Shown here: positions 1 through 6,346 of the stretch, one piece after another
Numbering within the stretch: position 1 is the first letter of the stretch
Layout of the letters: the number at the start of each line of letters is the position of its first letter
Assembly: GCA_025351615.1 (NCBI GenBank)
Contig: JANXVP010000146.1
Coordinates: 1 to 11,842, forward strand
DNA: 11,842 bases
Reading direction: 5' to 3'
DNA from: Ramlibacter sp.
Lineage (GTDB): Bacteria; Pseudomonadota; Gammaproteobacteria; Burkholderiales; Burkholderiaceae_C
Position numbers and translations under genes: made by a program
The notes under the pieces: generated by a model
Database searches by the model: none
The model's input: only the letters and a program-made list of their open reading frames with translations
Told to the model about the DNA's origin: nothing

Positions 1-113
1 CGAACTTCAAGATTCCCAAGCGCTGCTTCGTCGTCACCGAACTGCCGCGCAACACCATGGGCAAGGTGCAGAAAAACCTGTTGCGCGAGCAGCACAAGGC
101 GCTCTTCGCCTGA
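1..113 (+). CDS. AMP-forming acyl-CoA synthetase, C-terminal end (partial)
   Basis: Only the last 36 codons, read from base 3 to the TGA at 111-113, lie in the window; the gene begins upstream. The visible tail reads FKIPKR, then ELPRNTMGKVQKNLLR. This is the A10 region of the adenylate-forming (ANL) superfamily, and the lysine of the GKV step (codon 63-65) is the residue known in the family to be needed for adenylation. These enzymes activate a carboxylic acid with ATP and load it on CoA. The PRNTMGKVQK wording is close to malonyl-CoA/methylmalonyl-CoA or medium-chain acid ligases, but the substrate cannot be decided from this tail. No neighbour on its strand follows closely. Confidence 0.85.
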   Translation, partial: NFKIPKRCFVVTELPRNTMGKVQKNLLREQHKALFA

Positions 114-125
114 TCCCCCCGTTGC

Positions 126-145
126 GCTGGAGGTTCGCCGCCAGC
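126..145 (+). terminator. Possible weak hairpin terminator after the acyl-CoA synthetase
   Basis: Thirteen bases after the stop codon there is a short stem: GCTGG at 126-130 pairs with CCAGC at 141-145. Inside it, after an A/G mismatch, GG pairs with CC around a TTCG loop. No T-run follows, so it is at best an imperfect intrinsic terminator or an RNA 3'-end stabiliser. I call it only because it sits where the plus-strand transcript should end. Confidence 0.3.
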
Positions 146-165
146 CGACGCGGGCAATGGAATTT

Positions 166-198
166 GGATGACTCCGGGCAGGGCGTCGCGAGTCATCC
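166..198. repeat. Perfect 9-bp inverted repeat
   Basis: GGATGACTC (166-174) and GAGTCATCC (190-198) are exact reverse complements separated by 15 bases. It could fold as a hairpin or bind a dimeric protein as a spaced dyad. It lies between the acyl-CoA synthetase and a decayed ORF. A TTTT stretch follows only at 207-210, too far for a standard intrinsic terminator. Function unknown. Confidence 0.4.
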
Positions 199-216
199 CG
201 CAGCGGTTTTGGCTGA

Positions 217-512
217 GGTCGTAATCGGTCTGTTCACTTCGACCCCCTGAACAAGGAGGCGTTCGAGGCGATCTGCACGTCGCGCCAGGAGACGTCATCG
301 GAGGTCGTGCGCCAGCTGATCCTGGATTTCCTGGCCACGCACGGGGTCCACTACCAGCCCGAAGGCGAAAAAAAAGCGCCGCGTCCGCCGCTGAGGCCCC
401 TGCGACGGCACCCGCCCGCCTGGATGGCCGAGCCATATTCTGAGACGACTTTTGCCAGTTCCAGGGGCACCCGCCTGCCCGACGTGCCGCCGCGAAGAAG
501 CCGCGCCGCTAG
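217..512 (+). pseudogene. Candidate decayed ribbon-helix-helix ORF
   Basis: The 114-523 interval has no intact gene. From a TGA at 214-216 the frame is open through 241-366 and encodes a segment with RSVHFDPLNKEAFEA, then SSEVVRQLILDFLATHG. That pattern resembles a ribbon-helix-helix DNA-binding domain: a basic strand, helix A, then a T/S-S-E-V-V-R-x-L-I helix B. There is no ATG, GTG or TTG before the conserved part; the first ATG-type start (307) would cut the domain in half. At an A8 run (368-375) a one-base slip would move reading into a frame encoding an Ala/Pro-rich tail (AASAAEAPATAPAR), which ends at TGA 441-443. The same frame later reads RRAAAKKPRR before TAG 510-512, typical of a basic C-terminal tail. 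I read this as a gene remnant. It may also be chance coding in GC-rich DNA. Confidence 0.3.
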
Positions 513-519
513 CGGGCGC
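503..519 (-). terminator. Possible hairpin just after the acetyltransferase gene
   Basis: A 10-bp perfect palindrome, CCGCTAGCGG (506-515), is extended by GCG (503-505) pairing with CGC (517-519) across one bulged G. It begins four bases beyond the GNAT stop codon, where the leftward transcript would end. There is no clear T-run on the minus strand, only TTCTTC a little farther on, so termination is uncertain. Confidence 0.25.
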
Positions 520-523
520 ATGG

Positions 524-973
524 CTACTTCTGCCGCAGCACGTAGCGCACGAAGCCGTCCGCCGGCGTGAACCGGTCGTAAAGCGAGCGTGCCCGCGCGT
601 TGTCCTCGCGCGTGACCCAGTACAGGCGCGCCCAGCCTTCTGCCCGCATGGCGTTGCGCAGCCACTCGATCAGCGCCTTGCCGATCCCGCGCCGGCGCGC
701 CGACCCCAGCACGAACAGGTCTTCCAGGTAGCACACGGGTTGCAATTCCCAGGTGTTCTCGTGGATCACGCAGTTGGCGAATCCGTACACCTGGCCCTCG
801 ACTTCGGCCACGATGCACAGCACGCCGGAGTCCGGGTCGAGGATGCGGCCCCAGGTCCGCGCTGTCACCGCGTCCGCCAGTGCGATGCCGTAAAAATCGC
901 AGTAACCGAGCCACAGTTTTCGCCATGCGGCTTCGTCGGCGGGCACGGCAGGACGGATGAGGGTCTGGGACAT
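524..973 (-). CDS. GNAT-family N-acetyltransferase
   Basis: A 149-residue protein with the single-domain GNAT fold, expected to transfer an acetyl group from acetyl-CoA to an amine; the acceptor is unknown. The start MSQTLIRPAVPADEAAWRKLW is a typical GNAT beta1/alpha1 opening. The core strand YLEDLFVL (residues 82-89) leads into the pyrophosphate-binding loop SARRRGIGKALIEWL (91-105), which fits the R/Q-x-x-G-x-G/A motif of the family. YWVTREDNARARSLYDRF (118-135) is the usual motif B. The length is normal. The start is 20 bases after the stop of the FAD/Fe-S oxidoreductase gene, with no obvious Shine-Dalgarno, so it is probably the last gene of that leftward operon. A role in the pathway is not evident. 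Confidence 0.9.
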   Translation of the reverse strand: MSQTLIRPAVPADEAAWRKLWLGYCDFYGIALADAVTARTWGRILDPDSGVLCIVAEVEGQVYGFANCVIHENTWELQPVCYLEDLFVLGSARRRGIGKALIEWLRNAMRAEGWARLYWVTREDNARARSLYDRFTPADGFVRYVLRQK

Positions 974-993
974 GGCGTGATTGTGACGCGGCC

Positions 994-3900
994 TCAGCCG
1001 GCCAGCTGGCTGGCGAGCAGCATCGCCGCATGCACCGCCGGACGCTGGGCGCCGTCCTGGATCTGGTGCCGGCAACTGGTCCCGTCGGCCACCACGATCG
1101 CGCCCGGATACTTGCGGATCGCCGGCAACAGGCTGAGTTCCGCCATCTGCATCGACACCTCGTAGTGGCTGGCCTCGTAGCCGAAGCTGCCTGCCATCCC
1201 GCAACAACTGCTCTCGATCAGCTCCGGCTCGACGCCGGGCACCAGCTTGAGCACGTCGACGATCGGCGACACCGCGCCGAACGCCTTCTGGTGGCAGTGC
1301 GCGTGCAGCAGCACCCGCCGGTCCAGGGGCTTCAGCCGCGCCTTCAGCGCGGCTAACCGCCCGGCCCCGGCTTCCCGCGAAAGAAACTCCTCGAACAGCA
1401 AGGCCTGCGAGGCAACGGCTTGCGCCGCGGCGCCCAGGCCCATCGACAGCGTCTCGTCCCGTAGCGTCAGCAGGCAGGAGGGCTCGAGGCCGACGATTGC
1501 GATGCCTTCTTGCGCAAACGGCAACAGCGCCTGGACCAGCTCGTTCGCCTTGGTCCGCGCTTGCGCGACCATGCCGGCGGACAGGTAGGTGCGGCCGCAG
1601 CACAGGTGCTTGCCATCGGAGCGGGCCTTGCTGGCCACATGGACGGTGTAGCCGCCGGCCTGCAACACCCGCAGCGCCGCTGCCGCGTTGGCGGATTCGA
1701 AGTAGCCGTTGAAGGTGTCGACGAAGAGCACCACGGATTTCGGGCTCGCCAGCGCTTCTTCGCGGGTGGCGCTGGCGTGCCGCCCATTGAAGAAGTGGGT
1801 CGGCTGCCACGCCGGCAGGCTGCGCCGGGCCGAAAAGCCCAGCAGGCTTTCGCCCAGGCGCGCGAGCAGCGGACTCGCGTTGCGCCGGTTCAGCAGGCTG
1901 GCGAAGCGAGCCGCCAGGTGCGCGTAGTCGGGCAGCCGGCCCACCAGCTGGTCCTTCAGACTGAAGCCGTGGCGGGCCTTGTAGTGATGCAGGAACTCGA
2001 TTTTCATCTTCGCCATGTCGACGCCGGTCGGGCAGTCGCGCTTGCAGCCCTTGCAGCTCACGCACAGGTCGAGCGCTGCGCGGACTTCCTCGCTGGCAAT
2101 TCCATGGGCGCCCAGCTGTCCCGAGAGCGCCAGCCGCAGCGTGTTGGCGCGCCCGCGTGTGAGGTGCTTCTCGTCGCGGGTGACGCGGTAGCTCGGACAC
2201 ATGGTGCCGGCGTCGAACTTGCGGCAGTGGCCGTTGTTGTTGCACATGTCGACCGCCTTGGCGAAGCCGCCGGCCGGGTCGCCGCCGGTACCTGGCGCGG
2301 TGACACGCTCGGTCACCGGATCGTTCTGCACGTTCCACGGCGACCAGTCGAGCGCAGGCGCCAGGGGGATCACCCGGTACGACGGGGGGAAACGCATCAG
2401 GCGTGTGTCGTCCATCTTCGGGGCGTCGATGATGCGCTGCGGGCTGAGCAGGTTGGCCGGATCGAACAGCTGTTTGATGCGGCGGAACGCTTCGTCGATC
2501 TTCGGTCCGAATTGCCATGCGATCCACTCGCCGCGGCACAGCCCGTCGCCATGCTCGCCGCTGTAGGCACCCTTGTGCTTGCGAACCAGCGCCGAGGCTT
2601 CTTCGGCAATCGCCCGCATCTTGCCTGCGCCGTCGCGCCGCATGTCCAGGATCGGCCGCACGTGCAGCGTGCCGACCGAGGCATGCGCGTACCAGGTTCC
2701 CTTGCTGCCATGCCTGCGGAACACCTCGGTCAGCGACTCGGTGTATTCGGCCAGGTGCTGCAGCGGCACGGCGCAGTCCTCGATGAAACTCACCGGCTTG
2801 CCGTCGCCCTTGAGGCTCATCATGATGTTCAGGCCTGCCTTGCGGACCTCCCACAGGTTCTTCTGCGGCGTGTCGTCGACCAGCTTCACGACCGAGCCGG
2901 GCAGCCCCAGGTCGCCCATCAGCTCGTCGAGCTGCGCCAGCCTAAGTACCAGCGCGTCCTTGTCCGGGCCGGAAAATTCGACCAGCAGGACCGCATCGGG
3001 CGAGCCGATGATGGCGGTGCGCACGACCGGCGCGAAGGCCGGGTTCTCTAGCGCCAGGTCGATCATGGTCCGATCGACCAGCTCCACGGCCGTCAGCGTT
3101 CCCCCGGCGCTGCCCACGGCGCCGTCCGATTGCCCGAGCTTGACGATGTGTTGCGCGCAATCCATCGCCTTGTAGAAGGTCGGAAAGTTGACGATGCCCA
3201 GCACCTTGGCCCTGGGCAAGTCGCTGAGTTGCAGCGTGAGGGTTTTGGTCAGGGCCAGCGTTCCCTCGCTGCCGACCAGCAAATGCGCCAGGTTGACCGA
3301 CCCGTCGCCGGTGTAAGGCCGCTCGCTCTGGTTGCGAAAGATGTCGAGGTTGTAGCCGCCGACGCGGCGCAGCACCTTGGGCCAGAGGGCGTCGATCTCC
3401 GGCGCCAGATCGGCCGCCATTTGCCGGACCTGCTCACCGATCTGGCGGGCCGCTCCGCTGCTTTGTTCGAAGCGGCCGAAGTCGTGCAGGGCGCCGTCCG
3501 CCGTCCACGCCTGCGCGCCGAGCACGTTGTGCACCATGTTGCCGTACGCGATGCTGCGGCTGCCGCAAGAGTTGTTGCCGGCCATTCCACCCAGCGTCGC
3601 CTGGGCGCTGGTCGACACGTCCACCGGGTACCACAGGCCGAGTTTTTTCAGGCCCAGGTTCAGGTGGTCCAGCACGATGCCGGGCTCGACCACCGCGCTG
3701 CGCTTCTCGGCGTCGAAGCTGACGATGCTGCGAACATGCCTGGAGTGGTCGATCACCAGTCCGGCGCCGACGGTCTGGCCGCACTGGCTGGTGCCGGCGC
3801 CACGCGCCACGATCGGCACGCCGAGGTCGCGACAGATGTCGATGGCGATCTTGACCTCCTCGCCGTGGCGCGGCACGAACACGCCAATCGGCGTGACCTG

Positions 3901-4083
3901 GTAGATCGACGCGTCGGTGGCATAGCGGCCGCGGTCCGCGGCGGAAAACAGCACTTCGCCCTGGGTCTCGGTGGCCAGGCGCTGCGCCAGCCGGCCCGCG
4001 ACCTCGTTGCTCGCGCTCGCGACAGCCTCATAGGGCTGGAACGAGGCTTCGCGTGTCACCTGCAGGGGCAGCGGCGCATTCAT
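994..4083 (-). CDS. FAD-binding and Fe-S-binding oxidoreductase (GlcD-GlcF/YdiJ-type fusion)
   Basis: A 1029-residue fusion of a VAO-type flavin dehydrogenase with an iron-sulfur/CCG module, the layout of E. coli YdiJ (about 1018 residues). The FAD-binding half carries RGAGTSQCGQTVGAG (94-108), LGGMAGNNSCGSRSIAYGNM (164-183) and GSEGTLALTK (271-280). The cap/FAD-oxidase C part has HASVGTLHVRP (467-477) and SGEHGDGLCRGEW (508-520). Iron-sulfur ligands follow: C614, C620 and C629, then C674, C677, C680 and C684 (CVSCKGCKRDCP). Two CCG-type segments are LCCGRTYLSAG (827-837) and SSCCGMAGSFGYE (958-970), with HCHQKA at 929-934. Family members oxidise D-2-hydroxyacids (D-lactate, glycolate, D-2-hydroxyglutarate) and pass electrons to a carrier; the substrate here is not determined. 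Its ATG shares ATGA with the stop of the upstream GntR gene, so the two are probably translationally coupled. The neighbouring glyoxylate aminotransferase makes a glycolate- or glycerate-like substrate attractive. Confidence 0.93.
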   Translation of the reverse strand: MNAPLPLQVTREASFQPYEAVASASNEVAGRLAQRLATETQGEVLFSAADRGRYATDASIYQVTPIGVFVPRHGEEVKIAIDICRDLGVPIVARGAGTSQCGQTVGAGLVIDHSRHVRSIVSFDAEKRSAVVEPGIVLDHLNLGLKKLGLWYPVDVSTSAQATLGGMAGNNSCGSRSIAYGNMVHNVLGAQAWTADGALHDFGRFEQSSGAARQIGEQVRQMAADLAPEIDALWPKVLRRVGGYNLDIFRNQSERPYTGDGSVNLAHLLVGSEGTLALTKTLTLQLSDLPRAKVLGIVNFPTFYKAMDCAQHIVKLGQSDGAVGSAGGTLTAVELVDRTMIDLALENPAFAPVVRTAIIGSPDAVLLVEFSGPDKDALVLRLAQLDELMGDLGLPGSVVKLVDDTPQKNLWEVRKAGLNIMMSLKGDGKPVSFIEDCAVPLQHLAEYTESLTEVFRRHGSKGTWYAHASVGTLHVRPILDMRRDGAGKMRAIAEEASALVRKHKGAYSGEHGDGLCRGEWIAWQFGPKIDEAFRRIKQLFDPANLLSPQRIIDAPKMDDTRLMRFPPSYRVIPLAPALDWSPWNVQNDPVTERVTAPGTGGDPAGGFAKAVDMCNNNGHCRKFDAGTMCPSYRVTRDEKHLTRGRANTLRLALSGQLGAHGIASEEVRAALDLCVSCKGCKRDCPTGVDMAKMKIEFLHHYKARHGFSLKDQLVGRLPDYAHLAARFASLLNRRNASPLLARLGESLLGFSARRSLPAWQPTHFFNGRHASATREEALASPKSVVLFVDTFNGYFESANAAAALRVLQAGGYTVHVASKARSDGKHLCCGRTYLSAGMVAQARTKANELVQALLPFAQEGIAIVGLEPSCLLTLRDETLSMGLGAAAQAVASQALLFEEFLSREAGAGRLAALKARLKPLDRRVLLHAHCHQKAFGAVSPIVDVLKLVPGVEPELIESSCCGMAGSFGYEASHYEVSMQMAELSLLPAIRKYPGAIVVADGTSCRHQIQDGAQRPAVHAAMLLASQLAG

Positions 4084-4772
4084 CCCGTGGCCCCGGCGAC
4101 TTGCGTCGTGCCGTGGCGCAACTGCTCGACCACCACCTCGCGCTTGTTGCCCAGGTGCTCGAGCAGCACCTTGCGCATCGCGCCGGCGTCCCGTTTGCCC
4201 AGGGCCTCGATCATGGTGTCGTGTTCGGCCATTGCGTGCTGCCACTTGGCCTCGTCCTGGTTCGAGCGGAAGCGCAGCGCCTGCAGCCGGGCGTTGACCT
4301 GGTTGTAAGCGGCGGTGAGCACCGGGTTCTTGGCCGCCGCATTGATGGCGGCGTGGATGCTGGCGTTGAGCCGGTAGTAGCCGGGCAGGTCGCGCCGCGT
4401 GTAGGCGGCCAGCATCTCGAAATGCATGGCGCGGATTTCCGCCAGTTCGGCTTCGGTGATGCGCTGCGCGGCGAGCTCGCCAGAAAGGGCTTCGAGCCCC
4501 GCCATCACTTCGAAGGTGTTGAGCACGTCGGCTTCGTTGAGCTCCACGGCAATTGCGCCGCGGTTGGGCACCAGCTCGACCAGTCCCTCGGCGGCCAGCA
4601 TCTTGATGGCTTCGCGCAGGGGCGTGCGCGACACCTGGAGCACTTCAGCCAGTTCGCGCTCGTTGAGTTTGGCGCCCGGAGGAATCTGGTTTTCGACCAG
4701 CATCTGGCGCAGCCGCCGGGCAACCTGCTGATGCAGGGATGCGCGCGGGATCGAAAGGATGGCAGCAGTCAT
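4080..4772 (-). CDS. GntR-family transcriptional regulator, FCD (FadR C-terminal) subfamily
   Basis: A 230-residue regulator. The winged helix-turn-helix covers about residues 12-78, including LNERELAEVLQVSRTPLREAIKMLAAEGLVEL (36-67) and the wing VPNRGAIAVEL. The helical FCD ligand domain covers about 85-220. It has H140 in LNASIHAAI, H184 in AEHDTMI and H206 in LLEHLGN, matching the histidines that often bind a metal in FCD proteins; the usual Asp at the first position looks like Asn136. I chose the ATG at 4772 because the HTH follows directly. Earlier in-frame starts (ATG at 4796, TTG at 4856) would read through the promoter region and add no domain. FCD regulators commonly control use of organic acids such as glycolate or lactate. 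This one lies first in the operon with the FAD oxidoreductase and divergent from the aminotransferase, so it likely controls both through the two sites at 4781 and 4846. Confidence 0.93.
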   Translation of the reverse strand: MTAAILSIPRASLHQQVARRLRQMLVENQIPPGAKLNERELAEVLQVSRTPLREAIKMLAAEGLVELVPNRGAIAVELNEADVLNTFEVMAGLEALSGELAAQRITEAELAEIRAMHFEMLAAYTRRDLPGYYRLNASIHAAINAAAKNPVLTAAYNQVNARLQALRFRSNQDEAKWQHAMAEHDTMIEALGKRDAGAMRKVLLEHLGNKREVVVEQLRHGTTQVAGATG

Positions 4773-4778
4773 CTTTCT

Positions 4779-4807
4779 ATTTTGTATGCAAAACATCGCG
4801 GAGTCAA
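4779..4807 (-). promoter_or_regulatory. Predicted sigma70-type promoter of the GntR regulator operon
   Basis: On the minus strand, TTGACT (forward 4802-4807) lies exactly 17 bases before CAAAAT (forward 4779-4784), matching the -35 consensus at five of six positions and the -10 at four of six. The -10 is inside the operator-like repeat at 4781-4793. The start of transcription would fall at about 4771-4773, on or next to the ATG at 4772, so the message would be leaderless or nearly so. Confidence 0.45.
4781..4793. promoter_or_regulatory. Operator-like site 1, TTTGTATGCAAAA
   Basis: One of two exact copies of a 13-bp near-palindrome (half-sites TTTG and CAAA around TATG). A TTG-N4-CAA dyad is the kind of short operator bound by FCD-type GntR regulators. 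It overlaps the -10 of the predicted regulator promoter, consistent with autoregulation. The assignment to this regulator is an inference from position. Confidence 0.6.
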
Positions 4808-4832
4808 AACCAGATCTCATTGGAGGAAAGAT

Positions 4833-4861
4833 TTGACAAAAGACGTTTGTATGCAAAAATT
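4833..4861 (+). promoter_or_regulatory. Predicted promoter of the aminotransferase gene
   Basis: A perfect TTGACA (-35) at 4833-4838 is followed 16-17 bases later by an A-rich -10 region (AAAAAT at 4855-4860 matches four of six). The operator-like site at 4846-4858 covers the spacer and -10, so a bound regulator would block RNA polymerase. A Shine-Dalgarno, GGAGAC, follows at 4875-4880, nine bases before the ATG at 4890. Confidence 0.5.
4846..4858. promoter_or_regulatory. Operator-like site 2, TTTGTATGCAAAA
   Basis: The second exact copy, 65 bp from the first, about six helical turns. It lies on the aminotransferase promoter. Two identical sites in a 117-bp divergent intergenic region next to a GntR gene strongly suggest one regulator controlling both directions, possibly with looping. 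Confidence 0.6.
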
Positions 4862-4889
4862 AGGTGATTGTTTCGGAGACTGATCCAGC

Positions 4890-6119
4890 ATGCTGACACT
4901 CGACTTCCATCCGACCGGCCGCCACTTCCTGCAGATTCCCGGTCCCTCGCCGGTGCCCGACCGCATCCTGCGGGCGATGAGCCTGCCGACCATCGACCAC
5001 CGCGGTCCGGAGTTCGGCGCGCTGGGCCTGCGGGTGCTCGCCGGCATGCGGAAGATCTTCCAGACCCGCCACCCCGTCATCATTTATCCGGCGTCGGGCA
5101 CAGGGGCCTGGGAAGCGTCGCTGTGCAACGTGCTGTCGCCCGGCGACCACGTGCTGATGTACGAGACCGGTCACTTCGCGTCGCTCTGGATCAAGATGGC
5201 GGCGCGGCTGGGGCTGAAGACCGACGTGATCGGACTGCCTGGCGCGGAGAACTGGCGTCGGGGCGTGCAGGCCCATCTCGTCGAAGAGCGTCTGAAGGCC
5301 GACACGCAGCATGCGATCAAGGCCGTCTGCGTGGTGCACAACGAAACCTCCACCGGCGTGACCAGCAACATCGCCGCCGTGCGCAAGGCGATCGATGCGG
5401 CGAAGCATCCGGCACTGCTGATGGTCGATTCGATTTCCGGGCTGGCATGCGCCGATTACAGGCATGACGAGTGGGGCGTGGACGTCACCATCAGCGGTTC
5501 GCAGAAGGGCTTGATGCTGCCACCGGGCATCAGCTTCAACGCTGTGTCGCCGAAGGCCATCGCCGCCAGTCAGACGGCCACGTTGCCCAAGGCCTTCTGG
5601 GCCTGGGACGAGATGATCGAGATGAACAAGACGGGTTTCTTCCCGTACACGCCGAATACCAACCTGCTGTACGGACTGGCCGAAGCCTGCGACATGCTGC
5701 TGGAACCGCAGCATGGCGGCTTGCCGGCGGTGTTCGCGCGGCATCAGCGCTGGGGCGAGGGCGTGCGGGCTGCGGTCAAGGCCTGGGGCCTGGAGATCCA
5801 GTGCGCCGATCCGGCCGTGTACTCGCCGGTGCTGACCGGCGTCGTGATGCCGGAGGGTGTTGATGCCGACGCGGTGCGCAAACTGATCTACGACCGCTTC
5901 GACTGTTCGCTCGGCACCGGCCTGGGCAAGGTGAAGGGCAGGATGTTCCGCATCGGCCACCTGGGCGACTGCAACGACCTGACGCTGATGGGTGCGCTGT
6001 CGGGCTGCGAGATGGGCCTCAAGCTGTCCGGCGTCAAGCTTGCAGGCTCCGGCGTGGCTGCCGCGATGGATTATTTCGCCGGCCACCCGTCGCGCATGCC
6101 GCTGCAGATGGCGGCGTAA
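4890..6119 (+). CDS. Serine-glyoxylate-type aminotransferase (class V, PLP-dependent)
   Basis: A 409-residue fold-type I PLP enzyme of the serine-glyoxylate/alanine-glyoxylate group. The N-terminus LQIPGPSPVPDRIL (14-27) and DHRGPEFG (36-43) are typical, and PASGTGAWEASL (67-78) forms the phosphate-binding loop. D180 in MVDSISGL should pair with the PLP pyridine nitrogen. K206 in SGSQKGLMLPPG is the Schiff-base lysine. R354 in RMFRIGHLGD should bind the substrate carboxylate. FPYTPNTNLLYGL (251-263) completes the subfamily signature. The expected reaction moves an amino group from serine or alanine to glyoxylate, giving glycine plus hydroxypyruvate or pyruvate. Ureidoglycine-glyoxylate transaminase is a less likely alternative. 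It is divergent from the GntR regulator and the flavin dehydrogenase, which could supply glyoxylate from glycolate; that link is inferred. Confidence 0.92.
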   Translation: MLTLDFHPTGRHFLQIPGPSPVPDRILRAMSLPTIDHRGPEFGALGLRVLAGMRKIFQTRHPVIIYPASGTGAWEASLCNVLSPGDHVLMYETGHFASLWIKMAARLGLKTDVIGLPGAENWRRGVQAHLVEERLKADTQHAIKAVCVVHNETSTGVTSNIAAVRKAIDAAKHPALLMVDSISGLACADYRHDEWGVDVTISGSQKGLMLPPGISFNAVSPKAIAASQTATLPKAFWAWDEMIEMNKTGFFPYTPNTNLLYGLAEACDMLLEPQHGGLPAVFARHQRWGEGVRAAVKAWGLEIQCADPAVYSPVLTGVVMPEGVDADAVRKLIYDRFDCSLGTGLGKVKGRMFRIGHLGDCNDLTLMGALSGCEMGLKLSGVKLAGSGVAAAMDYFAGHPSRMPLQMAA

Positions 6120-6124
6120 ATCCA

Positions 6125-6346
6125 ATGAACCCGCCGCCGCCATGCCCAACGCCCCGCCCGCCGGACCCATCGGAGTCGGTCGCCGGCGAAGAAGATCCGG
6201 GCGCCTCGCTCGACCTGCCGCCGGCGCCGCCCGAGCGGTCACCGCCGAGCGGCACGGCCAGCATGTGCCCACGCTGCGGCGGCAGCGGCAAACTGGCCGC
6301 CGGCACCTGCCCACAGTGCCACGGCAGGGGCAAGATCACTCCCTGA
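6125..6346 (+). CDS. Small zinc-ribbon-like protein with paired CxxCxGxG motifs
   Basis: A 73-residue protein starting five bases after the aminotransferase stop, so probably cotranscribed with it. The first 46 residues are Pro-rich, acidic and likely disordered. The C-terminus holds CPRCGGSGK (C48, C51) and CPQCHGRGK (C62, C65), two copies of the CxxCxGxG unit known from the DnaJ zinc-binding domain, enough to hold one zinc ion. There is no J-domain. Its last 11 bases overlap the 3' end of the convergent LLM gene. The four evenly placed cysteines make a real gene likely even though it is short. An internal ATG at residue 47 could give just the zinc module. Its function is not known; a metal-binding or chaperone-accessory role is only a guess. 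Confidence 0.72.
   Translation: MNPPPPCPTPRPPDPSESVAGEEDPGASLDLPPAPPERSPPSGTASMCPRCGGSGKLAAGTCPQCHGRGKITP

Noticed and set aside
351..1165. Overlapping open frames on both strands around the acetyltransferase (351-1031 minus, 452-1165 plus)
   Set aside because: They lack domains and cover the GNAT gene in the wrong frames.
974..2854. Reading the acetyltransferase as the end of a 776-residue protein
   Set aside because: The part upstream of base 973 is an out-of-frame shadow of the oxidoreductase gene. The GNAT fold is complete from the Met at 973.
1510..3051. 513-codon open frame on the plus strand inside the FAD/Fe-S oxidoreductase gene
   Set aside because: Antisense shadow of a strongly conserved flavoprotein gene; no motif, no ribosome binding site, composition typical of reverse-strand reading.
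3130..4308. 392-codon plus-strand open frame across the oxidoreductase start and regulator end
   Set aside because: It is antisense to two clear genes and has no recognisable domain.
4860..6314. 484-codon minus-strand open frame opposite the aminotransferase
   Set aside because: Antisense shadow; the plus strand carries all catalytic residues of a class V aminotransferase, including the PLP lysine.
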